Of a stretch of DNA of 64,000 bases, positions 1-8,369 are shown piece after piece. The translations under genes and the position numbers were made by a program. The notes under the pieces are model-generated. The model searched no databases. It saw only the letters and a program-made list of their open reading frames with translations, and had not been told where the DNA came from. Within the stretch, counting starts at the first letter, position 1, and each line of letters opens with the position of its first letter. Source of the stretch: Streptomyces sp. NBC_00285 (lineage in GTDB: Bacteria > Actinomycetota > Actinomycetes > Streptomycetales > Streptomycetaceae); assembly GCF_036174265.1 (NCBI RefSeq), contig NZ_CP108055.1, forward strand, positions 8,370,001 through 8,434,000. The letters are read 5' to 3'.

Positions 1-1258
1 CGAGGTACCAGCTGCAGTCGTAGGTCTGCGTCGTCGCGGAGACCAGCAGCACCTCCGGGTCCGTGGCGGAGACCCGGTAGGGGAACTCCACCGCGGGGAT
101 GGTCTGTCCGGTGTCGTTGCCCGCGACCGCGTGAGCGATGGGGCGGTCGATGTCCAGGTTCACGTCGAAGCCGCGGGGGGTGAGCCCGCCGCCGCAGCCC
201 TGGTCCATGGCGTACGCGGTACCGGGTGCCGGGGAACTGCGGCCGGTGATCCGGACGCGGAGTGCCTCCAGGACGACGGCCGTGGACGACCGCCCCTGTA
301 CGGAGATCTGCACCTTCGTCTCCCGCCCGTGCACCGCGCCCTGCGTCGCCGCCCAGGTCCCGGCGTCCTGCACGAGCGGGGGCGGGGGAACCTGGGAGGG
401 CGGCTTGTCGATGACGTAGTCGTGGCCGCAACCGCCTTCCCAGATCTGGGAGTTCGCGCTCCAGGCCAGCGGAGTGCCGACGGAATTTCCCCGCCCTGCG
501 GCCCCCGGGCTCTCCTTCGAGCTGCCGCGACCGTGGGACGCCGAAGCGGAGGGTCCTGTTCCGGTGGCCTTGGCCGAAGGGGAGGCGGATGTGGCGGAGG
601 GGCTCGGTGACGGCGACCCGGAACGGCCGGGCAGGCCCGCCACGGTCGTCCGGGACGTCGGGTCAGGAGCCTGGGCCACATGGTCCGAGGCGGGACGGCC
701 GGACGGCAGCGCCGACAGACTGCCCAGGGTGGCGAGGGCGACCACCACGACGGCCGCGGTGACGAGGAAACGCCGGCGGCGGAACCAGGGGCGGGGCGGG
801 GGAGCGGACGCCGTCACGCGCACGGTGTCCTGCCCACCCTCACTCTCACCCTTCTGCTCGTCCTCGTCCTTGTTCTCCGAGCCCGGCCCACCGGCTGCCT
901 CCGCGCGCGGCTCTCCCTCTGCCTCGGCCGGCACGACGAGAGCCTCCGACGACTCCGTTGCCTCCGACGGCCCCGTCGGCTCCGCCGTCCGTGGCCGCTG
1001 TCTCGCCGCCACCGCCGCGAGCCACAGCCGGTGCAGCTCCATCCGTTCCTCGGCCGACCCCCCGCACAGCGCGGCGAACCGCTCCACCGGCGCGAAGTCC
1101 AGCGGCACCGCGTCGCCCGCGCAGTACCGGTGCAGGGTCGAGGTGTTCATGTTCAGCCGCCGCGCCAGCGAACCGTAACTGCGGTCCGTGCGCTCCTTCA
1201 GCCGCCGCAGCAGGGCCGCGAACTCCTGGACCTCGTCCTGTGATTCCGGTGCCGACAA
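1..1258 (-). CDS. XRE-type helix-turn-helix protein with a transmembrane segment and extracytoplasmic domain (3' end outside window)
   Basis: The frame is open from a TTG start at 1258 to the left edge, at least 419 codons, so the C-terminus is missing. TTG was chosen because AAGGGGG lies just upstream. Residues 8-70 look like a Streptomyces XRE DNA-binding domain (LLRRLKERTDRSYGSLARRL, then TSTLHRYCAGDAVP). An acidic Glu-rich linker follows, then RRRR and a single hydrophobic segment (FLVTAAVVVVALATLG), a Ser/Pro-rich stretch and an outer domain with scattered cysteines. The family is widespread in Streptomyces as membrane-bound one-component regulators. Its signal and targets are unknown to me. 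Confidence 0.8.
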   Translation of the reverse strand, partial: MSAPESQDEVQEFAALLRRLKERTDRSYGSLARRLNMNTSTLHRYCAGDAVPLDFAPVERFAALCGGSAEERMELHRLWLAAVAARQRPRTAEPTGPSEATESSEALVVPAEAEGEPRAEAAGGPGSENKDEDEQKGESEGGQDTVRVTASAPPPRPWFRRRRFLVTAAVVVVALATLGSLSALPSGRPASDHVAQAPDPTSRTTVAGLPGRSGSPSPSPSATSASPSAKATGTGPSASASHGRGSSKESPGAAGRGNSVGTPLAWSANSQIWEGGCGHDYVIDKPPSQVPPPPLVQDAGTWAATQGAVHGRETKVQISVQGRSSTAVVLEALRVRITGRSSPAPGTAYAMDQGCGGGLTPRGFDVNLDIDRPIAHAVAGNDTGQTIPAVEFPYRVSATDPEVLLVSATTQTYDCSWYL

Positions 1259-1470
1259 CGATTTCCCCCTTGATCCCGCATCCCAGGCACTCCCTATACC
1301 TGCACGTCAGACGGCCTGGGATGGTTCCATGCCGCTGGATCCCGTGTCCCATGTTGCGTCCGCCCGGCGTGACGGCTGATGCTCTTGGTGTCACACCGAC
1401 CGGCCCGGACCGACCATCCGGCGCCGTCGCGGCATCCCACACTCATGCACACATCTCACGGGGGACACCC

Positions 1471-2082
1471 ATGCCCAAGCACATCCGAGCAGGCACGCTC
1501 ACCGTACTCTCTCTCACCAGCGCCGTGCTCGGTGTCACCCTGGCCGTACAGGCGGGTGCCGCCCCGGCCGCCCCCCGTTTTCTCGCCGCCAAGGAACTCC
1601 CCCCGCACCCCTCGTCCACCTGGACTGCGGGCAAGGTGACCGACGGGGTCCCGGAGGAACTGCAGCTCTGCCTGCGGGACGCCCTGCCGGGATACGACTC
1701 CCGGTACCGCGACTTCCGTACCGACCTGGACACCAGCGCCCGGCAGCTGACGATCGAGGTCGGCACCAAGGCCAAGGCCGCGGCCCTCGCCGCCCGGATG
1801 AACAGGGAGATCCGCAGCTGCGCGGACCGCCTCGAACAGTCCGACCCGGAGGTCGAGGCCACGTACAAGGACTACGGCAAGGTCGCGGTCGAGGAGGGCG
1901 CCCATGTACACGGTCTGCACACGGAGACCTCGTACGGCGCCACCGATGTCAGCCTCCTCTCCGTCGGCCGGGACGACCGGACCGTCACCGTCGTGGACTG
2001 GTCGCAGCTGGGCGACTTCACCGGCGTCCCGGTGAAGGCCTTCAAGCACACGACCGTCACCGCGGTGAACAAGCTCCACTGA
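1471..2082 (+). CDS. Small secreted protein of unknown function
   Basis: 203 aa. The N-terminus is a Sec signal peptide (about residues 1-31, KHIR then a hydrophobic core ending AGA), so the protein is exported. The mature part has two cysteines (LQLCLRD and RSCADR), which could form a disulfide, and mixed alpha/beta character. It resembles sensor-like domains of secreted actinobacterial proteins, but I cannot name the family with confidence. The start follows GGGGGACACCC. It is followed by a hairpin and a second small secreted protein on the same strand, and it diverges from the XRE membrane regulator, which may control it. Confidence 0.75.
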   Translation: MPKHIRAGTLTVLSLTSAVLGVTLAVQAGAAPAAPRFLAAKELPPHPSSTWTAGKVTDGVPEELQLCLRDALPGYDSRYRDFRTDLDTSARQLTIEVGTKAKAAALAARMNREIRSCADRLEQSDPEVEATYKDYGKVAVEEGAHVHGLHTETSYGATDVSLLSVGRDDRTVTVVDWSQLGDFTGVPVKAFKHTTVTAVNKLH

Positions 2083-2087
2083 GGACC

Positions 2088-2126
2088 GGGGCCGCCCTCC
2101 CGCACGGGGGTCGGGCGGGCGGCCCC
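2088..2126 (+). terminator. Hairpin after the small secreted protein
   Basis: Arms GGGGCCGCCC (2088-2097) and GGGCGGCCCC (2117-2126) form a 10-bp stem around a 19-nt loop that can itself pair partly. It starts 5 nt after the stop codon, so it is a plausible terminator or 3'-end processing structure. Confidence 0.5.
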
Positions 2127-2222
2127 ACACGGACCGGCTCACCGGCCCAAGCACCAGGACCATCCGCACCACTCAAGAAGTACCTGCGTCCGGGAAGACC
2201 GGAAAGAAAACGGGGAACACTG

Positions 2223-2702
2223 ATGAACACCACCAAGGCGATCCGCCGCACCGCCCTTGCCGCCGGCCTCGCTCTGGCCCTCGGACTCGGCGTCACCGCC
2301 CAGGCCTCCGCCGGCGCACCGCGCAGCGTCAGCGGAAAGCCGTCCGACAACATCACCCGCATCGCCGACTTCTACGGCACCTACATCGACGCGGTGACCG
2401 ACGAGGGCAGCGGCGGACTCCAGGACGCGCTCCGCGCGCAGTACCTCACGCCCGGCTTCCAGAAGGAACTCGACGCCTGGGAGGCCAAGGAGCACGCCGA
2501 CGGCGTCCTGCGTGCCCAGAACGTCCCCCTCGCCTGGAAGGTCACCGACAACGGCACCGCCAAGTACACCGAGGCGGTCGTCACCCTCACCTGGAGCGCC
2601 GGACAGACCAGCACCGTGGTCGTCGACATGACCCGTAGCACCCACAAGATCGTCCACATCGGCACCAAGGGCATCAACACCAAGGCCGTCGCGGGTAAGT
2701 GA
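2223..2702 (+). CDS. Small secreted protein, unknown function
   Basis: 159 aa with a clear Sec signal peptide (residues 1-30, cleavage after ASA). The mature region (RIADFYGTYIDAV, then LRAQYLTPGFQKELDAWE) resembles small secreted NTF2/DUF3828-like proteins, in which a helix is followed by a curved sheet. That assignment is by appearance only. GGAAAGAAAACGGGG lies upstream of the ATG. A strong 13-bp hairpin follows within 26 nt of the stop. It shares size class and orientation with the preceding secreted protein, but the two sequences are not obviously related. Confidence 0.75.
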   Translation: MNTTKAIRRTALAAGLALALGLGVTAQASAGAPRSVSGKPSDNITRIADFYGTYIDAVTDEGSGGLQDALRAQYLTPGFQKELDAWEAKEHADGVLRAQNVPLAWKVTDNGTAKYTEAVVTLTWSAGQTSTVVVDMTRSTHKIVHIGTKGINTKAVAGK

Positions 2703-3452
2703 CGGCGGATTCCGGCCAGTTTGCCGAGCCGCGGGACACCGGATCCGAGGGTGTCCCGCGGCGCCGTACCAACTGCCGCACCTCTTCGCCCCGTACGGCC
2801 GGATCAGCAGGGTGGAGTCGGCAGTACGGCCCATGCCCGCCGGTCAGGGTGTCCCGGACCCGCGCGGGTGCCGAGCTCCGCGGCAGCGCGGGGCCGCCCG
2901 CCGCCTCCGGGCACCGATGAACCGGCTCACCCCCGCCCGGCCGTGGCGGGGGTGTCGGCCGTTGCAGGGTCACCCGAGACGTCGTACGGCAGACCCCGCA
3001 CCCCGGCCCCGGGGACCCGGCGCCCCTGGAGCGGGGCTGACCACCGCATGGGCGCCCCGGTCCCGCCAACTGGCCCCCCTCTCGGGACCACCCCGTCGAC
3101 CAGGGGTTCTCCCGTACCGCCCCGGCCGGTGACGGGCTCGCGTGCGGTGGGCGGCGGGCGGGTCACCGGCACCGGCCCGCCGGGCGCATGCCCCACGGAC
3201 GGGACCCGCGGCGCGAGCAGCGCGTACCGGGCGGCCCGCAGGACCTGCCACGGGGTGCCGTTCCGCCGGAACCGGCGTGGGGGGAACGGCGGTTCGCAGG
3301 GCGCGGTACGGACCCCGAACCACGGCCGCAGGCATGGCCGAACACCTGGTCGTCGACGACTCGACATGACTGCCGCATGAACTACGGGGCATGGATCCCC
3401 GTGAACGTGTTCGAGCAGGAGGGGAACCCACATCGGCACGCGGGCGGGGGTC
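2703..3452. other. 750-bp stretch without a convincing gene
   Basis: Several overlapping frames are open in both directions, as expected at this G+C content, but none has a convincing start, ribosome site and recognisable domain together. The best candidate is a minus-strand frame ending at 2927, whose last ~100 codons have high third-position G+C. Its putative start region has poor codon bias and no ribosome site. The stretch also holds the 2728-2762 hairpin and a second hairpin at 2928-2954 (10-bp stem, CACCCCCGCC against GGCGGGGGTG). It may be a degraded gene or regulatory DNA. Confidence 0.4.
2728..2762 (+). terminator. Strong hairpin after the secreted protein gene
   Basis: GCCGCGGGACACC (2728-2740) and its exact reverse complement (2750-2762) form a perfect 13-bp stem with a 9-nt loop. 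There is no U-tract, which is usual for Streptomyces terminators. Confidence 0.65.
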
Positions 3453-3932
3453 ATGAAGAGGCAGGCACGAGGAGGCGGTCCCACAGCAGGAGGGGCCTTC
3501 TCGGCGGAGACAGTGGAAGTGAGGGCCGACAGCGCCTCGGAGCAGGCGAGGTCGCCTCAGCTCCGGCGCACACTGGAGCGGGCGGACCTGGGGGCCGTAC
3601 CGGAGACACGCAGGGCTCTGCGCGAGTTGCTACGGCAGTGGGGAAGGCCGGGGCGATCGGAGATAGCGGAACTGCTCACCAGCGAACTCGTCACCAACGC
3701 GCTCGTGCACACCGATCACGAGGCGGTCGTCACTGCCACAGTTGGGCCCCGGGCGCTGCGGGTGGAGGTACGTGACTTCGTCGCCCGCCTGCCCCGGATG
3801 CGCGGGCCCAGCGCCGACGACGGACACGGCCGGGGCCTGGTCCTGGTGCAGTCCCTCGCGGACGCCTGGGGTGTCCAGGCGCACGGCGTGGGCAAGGCCG
3901 TCTGGTTCGAACTCGACGCCGGAGCGGCGTGA
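3453..3932 (+). CDS. RsbW/SpoIIAB-like ATP-binding regulatory protein
   Basis: 159 aa. Residues 50-155 form a HATPase_c_2 domain with the N-box (ELVTNALVHT), an Asp-containing G1-like segment (VEVRDFVA) and the glycine-rich lid (GHGRGLVLV). Such single-domain kinases act as anti-sigma factors or switch proteins that bind or phosphorylate STAS antagonists. Streptomyces carries dozens of them, usually as orphans like this one, and no partner STAS or sigma gene is adjacent. The N-terminal ~45 residues are low-complexity, and a GTG start further in is possible. A strong shared terminator follows. Confidence 0.88.
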   Translation: MKRQARGGGPTAGGAFSAETVEVRADSASEQARSPQLRRTLERADLGAVPETRRALRELLRQWGRPGRSEIAELLTSELVTNALVHTDHEAVVTATVGPRALRVEVRDFVARLPRMRGPSADDGHGRGLVLVQSLADAWGVQAHGVGKAVWFELDAGAA

Positions 3933-3981
3933 ACCACGGGAAGGGGGCGTGACCGCGTCGGTCACGCCCCCTTCCCGTGGT
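3933..3981. terminator. Bidirectional terminator between convergent genes
   Basis: Arms 3933-3954 and 3960-3981 are perfect reverse complements (22 bp) with the 5-nt loop GCGTC. It sits directly after the stop of the ATPase gene and 18 nt beyond the stop of the convergent DUF2637 gene, so it can serve both. Confidence 0.85.
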
Positions 3982-3998
3982 GCTCCGGCCTTTCGGCC

Positions 3999-5030
3999 TC
4001 AGCCGAACTGCTGCTCAAGGTCCTTCAGCTTGCGCTCAAGGGAGTCGAGACGCGGCAGCGCCATTGTGTCGTCCTCCGAAGTGAGGTCGACCGAGTGCGA
4101 ATCGGCCCCGTGTCGCACGGGCTGCAGAGAGGGCCGCTGACGTACCGGCAGCGGGTCCGGGGCGGGTATGGAAGGCTCCGTCGAGGCCCGCTCCAGCGCC
4201 GCCTGCGGCTGCTCCAACTGGCGCCCGCCCCGGCCGACGAAACCGCGGTGACCGCGGCTGATGGCCTTGAGCTGCGCCCGCTCCACCCGCTGCTGCTCGC
4301 GACGCCGCAGGCGCGTCGTCTCCTTCTGGCGCTGGTCCTCGCGGACCTCGTCGACCGCCTCGTCGAGGCTGCGGACGTTCTCCAGAAGCATCAGCGACCA
4401 GGCCTTGTACGTCTCACGCGGCGCCCTCAGCCAACGCACCACGCGGATCTGCGGCAGCGGCCGCGGTACCAGACCCTGCTCGCGCAGCGCGGCGCGGCGG
4501 GTCTGCTTCAGCGCGCGGTCGAACAGGACGGCCGCGGACATGGACATGCCGGAGAAGAACTGCGGCGCGCCGTCGTGGCCGAAACCCCTGGGCGCGTGCA
4601 CCCAGTTGAACCAGGCCGCCGCACCCGCGAACGTCCACACCAGTATCCGGGAGCCGAGCGCCGCGTCACCGTGGCTGGCCTCGCGCACCGCGAGCACGGA
4701 GCAGAACATCGCCGCTCCGTCCAGGCCGAACGGCACCAGGTATTCCCAGCCGTTGGTCAGGCCGAGGTTCTGCTGGCCGAAGCCGACCAGTCCGTGGAAG
4801 GAGAGCGCGGCAGCCACCGCCGCACAGCAGAAGAGGAGGACATAGGAGGCGGTGCCGTATATGGCTTCCTTGCGCCTGCGGCGCTCCTCGGTCCGCTCCC
4901 ACGAGTCGTCTTTCGCGTGCTCCCCGCCGGACCGCTTGCTCCGCGCGAGCACCGCCACCGCCGCCAGCATGCCCAGGAGCAGTACGGCGCCCGGAAGCAA
5001 CCAGTTAAGCGATATGTCGGTCAGTCTCAT
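3999..5030 (-). CDS. DUF2637 (SpdB-like) membrane protein
   Basis: 343 aa. The ATG at 5030 (MRLTDISLNW) is preferred over an in-frame start 57 nt upstream because AAGGGA lies 6 nt before it. There is an N-terminal transmembrane segment, a basic charged loop, and then the DUF2637 core with about three more membrane helices (from ASYVLLFCCAAVAAALSFHG through WTFAGAAAWFNWVHAPRGFG). A long cytoplasmic Arg/Glu-rich, probably coiled-coil tail ends in KLKDLEQQFG. DUF2637 proteins include the Spd proteins of actinomycete conjugative elements and chromosomal relatives. No integrase, Tra or replication gene is nearby, so this looks like a chromosomal family member. Confidence 0.85.
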   Translation of the reverse strand: MRLTDISLNWLLPGAVLLLGMLAAVAVLARSKRSGGEHAKDDSWERTEERRRRKEAIYGTASYVLLFCCAAVAAALSFHGLVGFGQQNLGLTNGWEYLVPFGLDGAAMFCSVLAVREASHGDAALGSRILVWTFAGAAAWFNWVHAPRGFGHDGAPQFFSGMSMSAAVLFDRALKQTRRAALREQGLVPRPLPQIRVVRWLRAPRETYKAWSLMLLENVRSLDEAVDEVREDQRQKETTRLRRREQQRVERAQLKAISRGHRGFVGRGGRQLEQPQAALERASTEPSIPAPDPLPVRQRPSLQPVRHGADSHSVDLTSEDDTMALPRLDSLERKLKDLEQQFG

Positions 5031-5345
5031 CTGGGGTCCCTTGCATTGGGATAGGGCGTAACGCCCGCCATAGTGGCCCACTCCCACCGGCCCTCAGGGG
5101 GTTTCGGGGCAAGAGGCCGCCAAGGAAGTGCAAGGGAGTTGCCCAGGGCAGCGTATTGCTCGAACTGCCGCTTGAGGGGCGGGAGTTGAGTTCGAATAAG
5201 ACTACCCGTACGGGTGGTTCAACGGAAAGTTCCTGCGAGAAGTGAGGAAGTTGTGAATTGCCTGTAACCGAACGGGCGTCCCACTCGGCGTTGATCTTAC
5301 GGGACGGGGAACCTGTACCCGCGCGGGGGTCCCTCTGAGGGGGCC

Positions 5346-6212
5346 TCAACTCGCAGCGGCCGCCGTGAGCTTGGCGATCCGGGCCGTGTCGCAGGTGCGC
5401 GGGCAGGTGGTGCAGGCGTCGTCCGGGTCCAGCGTGTAGTACATGCAACAGCTCACCCGGTCCCGGGTGGACAGGGGTGCGCCGTCCGGGCCGCTCAGTG
5501 CGCGGAAGCCGGGTGAGCCGACGTACGGCTTGGTCGTCCCGGGCGTCCCGGGCAGGAGGAGCTCCAGGGCGTGCTCGGCCCGGCGCTTCTCGTGCTCGCC
5601 GAGAAGTCCGGCGACGTACCAGACGCCCTCGACCATCTCGTCGGTCACCATGCCCCACAGTGCCCTGCCGCGGCGGCGCATGCGCGGGCCGAACGCGGCG
5701 AGGAGCGGCTCCATGTGTGCGGCTGCCGCCTCCCTCAGTTCGGCGCGCAGGGCCTCCTCGTCCCGGACCGTGCAAGCGCCGGGAAGGGCCGCCGCCGGGT
5801 CGTCCGGGAGGCAGGCGAACGGGCCCGGGTGGACCGCGAGGGCCATCCGGCCTTGGGTGCGGTCGTACGAGACGTGTGTCACGGGATAGCGGGGGACCCT
5901 GCGGTGCAGGAACCAGGGTGCCGTGAAGAGGAGGCAGGCCGGCCAGGCGTAGCGGTGCAGCCCGAAGCCGGCGGTCACGTCCGGGCGGGCCTTCTTGCCG
6001 TTGTCCCGGATTATCTGCTCGTCGTCCCAGGCGAGGAAGGCGTCCAGGGCCTCGCCGCCCTCGGCGAGAGCCGCGGCGGTGACCCAGCCGTCGGTGCTCG
6101 GCAGGGGAGTGTCCGCCGGCACCTCCGTGACCGTCAGTTCCGGCAGGGCCGCGGTCACGCGCGCGTACGCGTCCGTGACGGCCGAACGGGGGGCGAGCAG
6201 CGGTACGGGCAT
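5346..6212 (-). CDS. FhuF-like siderophore-iron reductase, [2Fe-2S] protein
   Basis: 288 aa cytoplasmic protein of the FhuF family, which reduces ferric siderophores to release iron. The C-terminus carries the family's cluster signature C-C-x10-C-x2-C (Cys255, Cys256, Cys267, Cys270, in CCMYYTLDPDDACTTC). The middle region (ARPDVTAGFGLHRYAWPACL) is also typical of actinobacterial members. The start has only weak ribosome-site support (GGTGG). A palindromic iron box lies 52 nt upstream, so it is probably repressed by a DmdR/IdeR-type regulator when iron is plentiful. No siderophore uptake genes adjoin. Confidence 0.9.
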   Translation of the reverse strand: MPVPLLAPRSAVTDAYARVTAALPELTVTEVPADTPLPSTDGWVTAAALAEGGEALDAFLAWDDEQIIRDNGKKARPDVTAGFGLHRYAWPACLLFTAPWFLHRRVPRYPVTHVSYDRTQGRMALAVHPGPFACLPDDPAAALPGACTVRDEEALRAELREAAAAHMEPLLAAFGPRMRRRGRALWGMVTDEMVEGVWYVAGLLGEHEKRRAEHALELLLPGTPGTTKPYVGSPGFRALSGPDGAPLSTRDRVSCCMYYTLDPDDACTTCPRTCDTARIAKLTAAAAS

Positions 6213-6263
6213 GCGGGGCCACCGTTTCGCAGTCGTCGTCGCGAGCGCGCAGGGGCGCCCTTC

Positions 6264-6282
6264 AGAGGTAAGGCTTACCTTA
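6264..6282 (-). promoter_or_regulatory. Iron box (DmdR/IdeR-type operator) before the FhuF-like gene
   Basis: The core GGTAAGGCTTACC (6267-6279) is a perfect inverted repeat around one central base. The 19-bp window closely resembles the DmdR/IdeR/DtxR consensus built on GGTTAGGCTAACC. It is 52 nt upstream of the start codon, where it would cover the promoter. Confidence 0.75.
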
Positions 6283-6392
6283 CCCGACCTCGTGGGGATT
6301 TGAACTGAGGCCTTCTGCGCCTAAGGTGCTTGACGGGTGAGTAACAACCCGCAGTAATGACCCCAAGTACCGACACGTCCGGAGGAGGACCC

Positions 6393-7145
6393 ATGGATCA
6401 GGCTGTGGGAGCGGCTCGGGTGCCGCCGCAGCTGCGGGCCTCCGACGTGGCCCGGGCCCGGCCCGAGGCGGGATCCGGTGTCCGGGGCGAGCACACGCAC
6501 AGCGAGGTCCCGATTCCGCGGCCCGTCGTGCAGCGTGCCTCCGTGCGGGGGCAGATCGTCGACGCTCTGCGTACGGCCCTGGTGGCGGGGGAGCTGCGGC
6601 CCGGCGAGGTGTACTCGGCGCCCGCGCTGGGTGAGCGCTTCGGGGTCTCGGCCACTCCGGTGCGGGAGGCCATGCAGCAGCTCGCGTTGGAGGGGGCCGT
6701 GGAGGTCGTCCCCAACCGCGGCTTCCGGGTGGTCGAGCGGGGAGCTCGTGAACTGGCCGAGCTGGCGGAGATTCGGGCACTGATCGAAGTGCCGGTGATG
6801 CTGCGGCTGGCGCGGAGCGTGGCCGTCGAACGCTGGGCGGAACTGCGGCCGTTGGCGGACGCCACGGTGCGGGCGGCGTCGTCCGGATGCCCGGCGACGT
6901 ACGCCGAGTCCGATCGGGCGTTCCACCGGGCGCTGCTGCTGCCGTCGGGGAACGAGCAGCTGGTCCGGATCACGGCGGACCTGCACCGACGCTCGCAGTG
7001 GCCGTTGGTCGGCAGCCCCGCGTCGCGGGGCCGGGCGGACCTTGTCGCGGACGCGGCGCAACACGCGGCGCTGCTGGACGCGTTGATCGCGCGGGACCTG
7101 GATGCGGTGCGGGGTCTGGTGGGCGGGCACTTCACCAGCGCGTGA
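6393..7145 (+). CDS. GntR-family (FadR/FCD subfamily) transcriptional regulator
   Basis: 250 aa. The ATG at 6393 is chosen over an in-frame ATG at 6357 because GGAGGAGG lies just upstream. Residues ~48-115 form the winged helix-turn-helix (ASVRGQIVDALRTALVAGEL, then FGVSATPVREAMQQLALEGAV and the wing VPNRGFRVV). The C-terminal ~130 residues are an all-helical FCD ligand-binding domain, often metal-dependent in this subfamily. The ligand is not evident, since no catabolic genes are coupled to it. It is transcribed away from the FhuF-like gene. Confidence 0.9.
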   Translation: MDQAVGAARVPPQLRASDVARARPEAGSGVRGEHTHSEVPIPRPVVQRASVRGQIVDALRTALVAGELRPGEVYSAPALGERFGVSATPVREAMQQLALEGAVEVVPNRGFRVVERGARELAELAEIRALIEVPVMLRLARSVAVERWAELRPLADATVRAASSGCPATYAESDRAFHRALLLPSGNEQLVRITADLHRRSQWPLVGSPASRGRADLVADAAQHAALLDALIARDLDAVRGLVGGHFTSA

Positions 7146-7468
7146 TGCCTGCGGCGGGCCGGCGAGTCGGTCCGGGTTCGGGTTCGGCCGGGGCGGCGCA
7201 CCGCGTGATCGGGCCCTGCTGAGGGATCTCAGCGGCCCCACGACGCCCGGCAGACCCGGTGCGGGACTGCCGGACGGGTGATCGCGTGCCGTTCCCGACG
7301 GCCGGCGCCGGTGCGGCGAGCGTGCCGGTCTGATGTCGCCGACCGGGCGGGACCTCGTAGCGGGTTGACCCGCCGCCCCGCTCACCGCCGCCCGCGCCGG
7401 ACACCGCCGGCCCCACCTCGAAGGCGGACGGCGCTACTTTCGGGGCCGGCCCACAGAGCGCCGTCGGC
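7146..7468. other. Convergent intergenic region with an imperfect hairpin
   Basis: 323 bp between the GntR gene and the convergent TPR-like gene. It contains one imperfect hairpin around 7211-7239 (GGGCC-CT-GCTGAG against CTCAGCGGCCC, 4-nt loop), which could terminate either gene. I see no other gene or motif in it. Confidence 0.4.
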
Positions 7469-8242
7469 TCACGCGCTGGCCGCCGGCGGGGCCAACTGGC
7501 GTGCCAGCCAGGTGGGTACACCCCCGAGCAGCCGGTGCAGCCGCCTCGCCTCCTCGCGCAGCCGGGACGCCTCCGGCTCCACCTCGGCGTCCGCCAGGGA
7601 GGCGAGCGCCGGTGCCGTTCCCACCAGGTATCCCAACTCCTCCCGGATCCTGAGCGATTCGGCGAATCCGTGTCGCGCCTCGGCCAACTCCCCGTCCCGC
7701 AGGGCCAGTCCGGCGAGATGGCGCCAGGTGCAGGAGAGGAGCAGGGGGTCGGAGTTGGCGGTGGCGCCGGCGTGTGCGCGGCGGTAGGCCGCGCGGGCCG
7801 ACTGGGGCGAGTGGGCCAGGTTCTCGGCCAGCAGACCCCGGCGGAAGTCCAGCAGCGCCCTGTCCTCGGCCCCCGGGGGGATCAGCGCCGCCGCGCGGCC
7901 CAGCGCGGCTCTCGCCTCGTCGGCGCGGTCACGGACGCCGTGAAGTGTCGCCGTGTACGCAAGGTGCCCCCGTTCACAAGCGGCGGCCCCCCGCTCCTCG
8001 TCGCTGTGGGCGAGGGCCTCGGCGGTGCGCAGCGCGTCCTCCGCCTCCGGCCAGCCCTGCTCGGTGTACAGACAGCGCTCCACCAGCAGCGCGGTGCGCT
8101 GCAGGGCCGCCGCCGCGGTGACCGGCTGGAGCAGGGCTGCCGCGTCGGCCCAGCAGGCCCGGGACCGCAGCCGCCATACCGCGGTCTGGAGTGGATCGTC
8201 GCCGGCGGTCGTTCCGTTACCAGACATGGCGGAATCCGCCAC
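7469..8242 (-). CDS. TPR-like helical repeat protein
   Basis: 257 aa from a GTG at 8242, which has GGGGAGGG five bases upstream and is better supported than the nearby ATG at 8227. The protein is almost entirely Ala/Leu/Arg-rich helix pairs with a roughly 35-residue periodicity, for example around QRTALLVERCLYTEQGWPEA and WRHLAGLALRDGELAEARHG. This is typical of tetratricopeptide-type repeats that mediate protein contacts. I see no catalytic motif. It is followed, on the same strand and about 130 bp upstream, by pucR, but nothing connects the two functionally. Confidence 0.7.
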   Translation of the reverse strand: MADSAMSGNGTTAGDDPLQTAVWRLRSRACWADAAALLQPVTAAAALQRTALLVERCLYTEQGWPEAEDALRTAEALAHSDEERGAAACERGHLAYTATLHGVRDRADEARAALGRAAALIPPGAEDRALLDFRRGLLAENLAHSPQSARAAYRRAHAGATANSDPLLLSCTWRHLAGLALRDGELAEARHGFAESLRIREELGYLVGTAPALASLADAEVEPEASRLREEARRLHRLLGGVPTWLARQLAPPAASA

Positions 8243-8369
8243 ATTGCCCTCCCCGAGCGCGCCATCGAGCTTTGAGTGGTGGCGGCATCTCAGCACGAAA
8301 CGCGGGGCCCGGCCAAGGGGGTGGGTGAAGGAATTCACAAAGTCGCGGGGATCGGGGGCCCCGCGGTGG

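Noticed and set aside
2927..3484. 185-codon minus-strand ORF
   Set aside because: No ribosome site, weak codon bias in the first third, and no domain. Described as part of an unassigned region.
6283..6310. tRNA-like T-loop (minus strand GTTCAAATCC near CCCCACGAGG)
   Set aside because: No T-stem pairing, anticodon arm or acceptor stem can be built around it.
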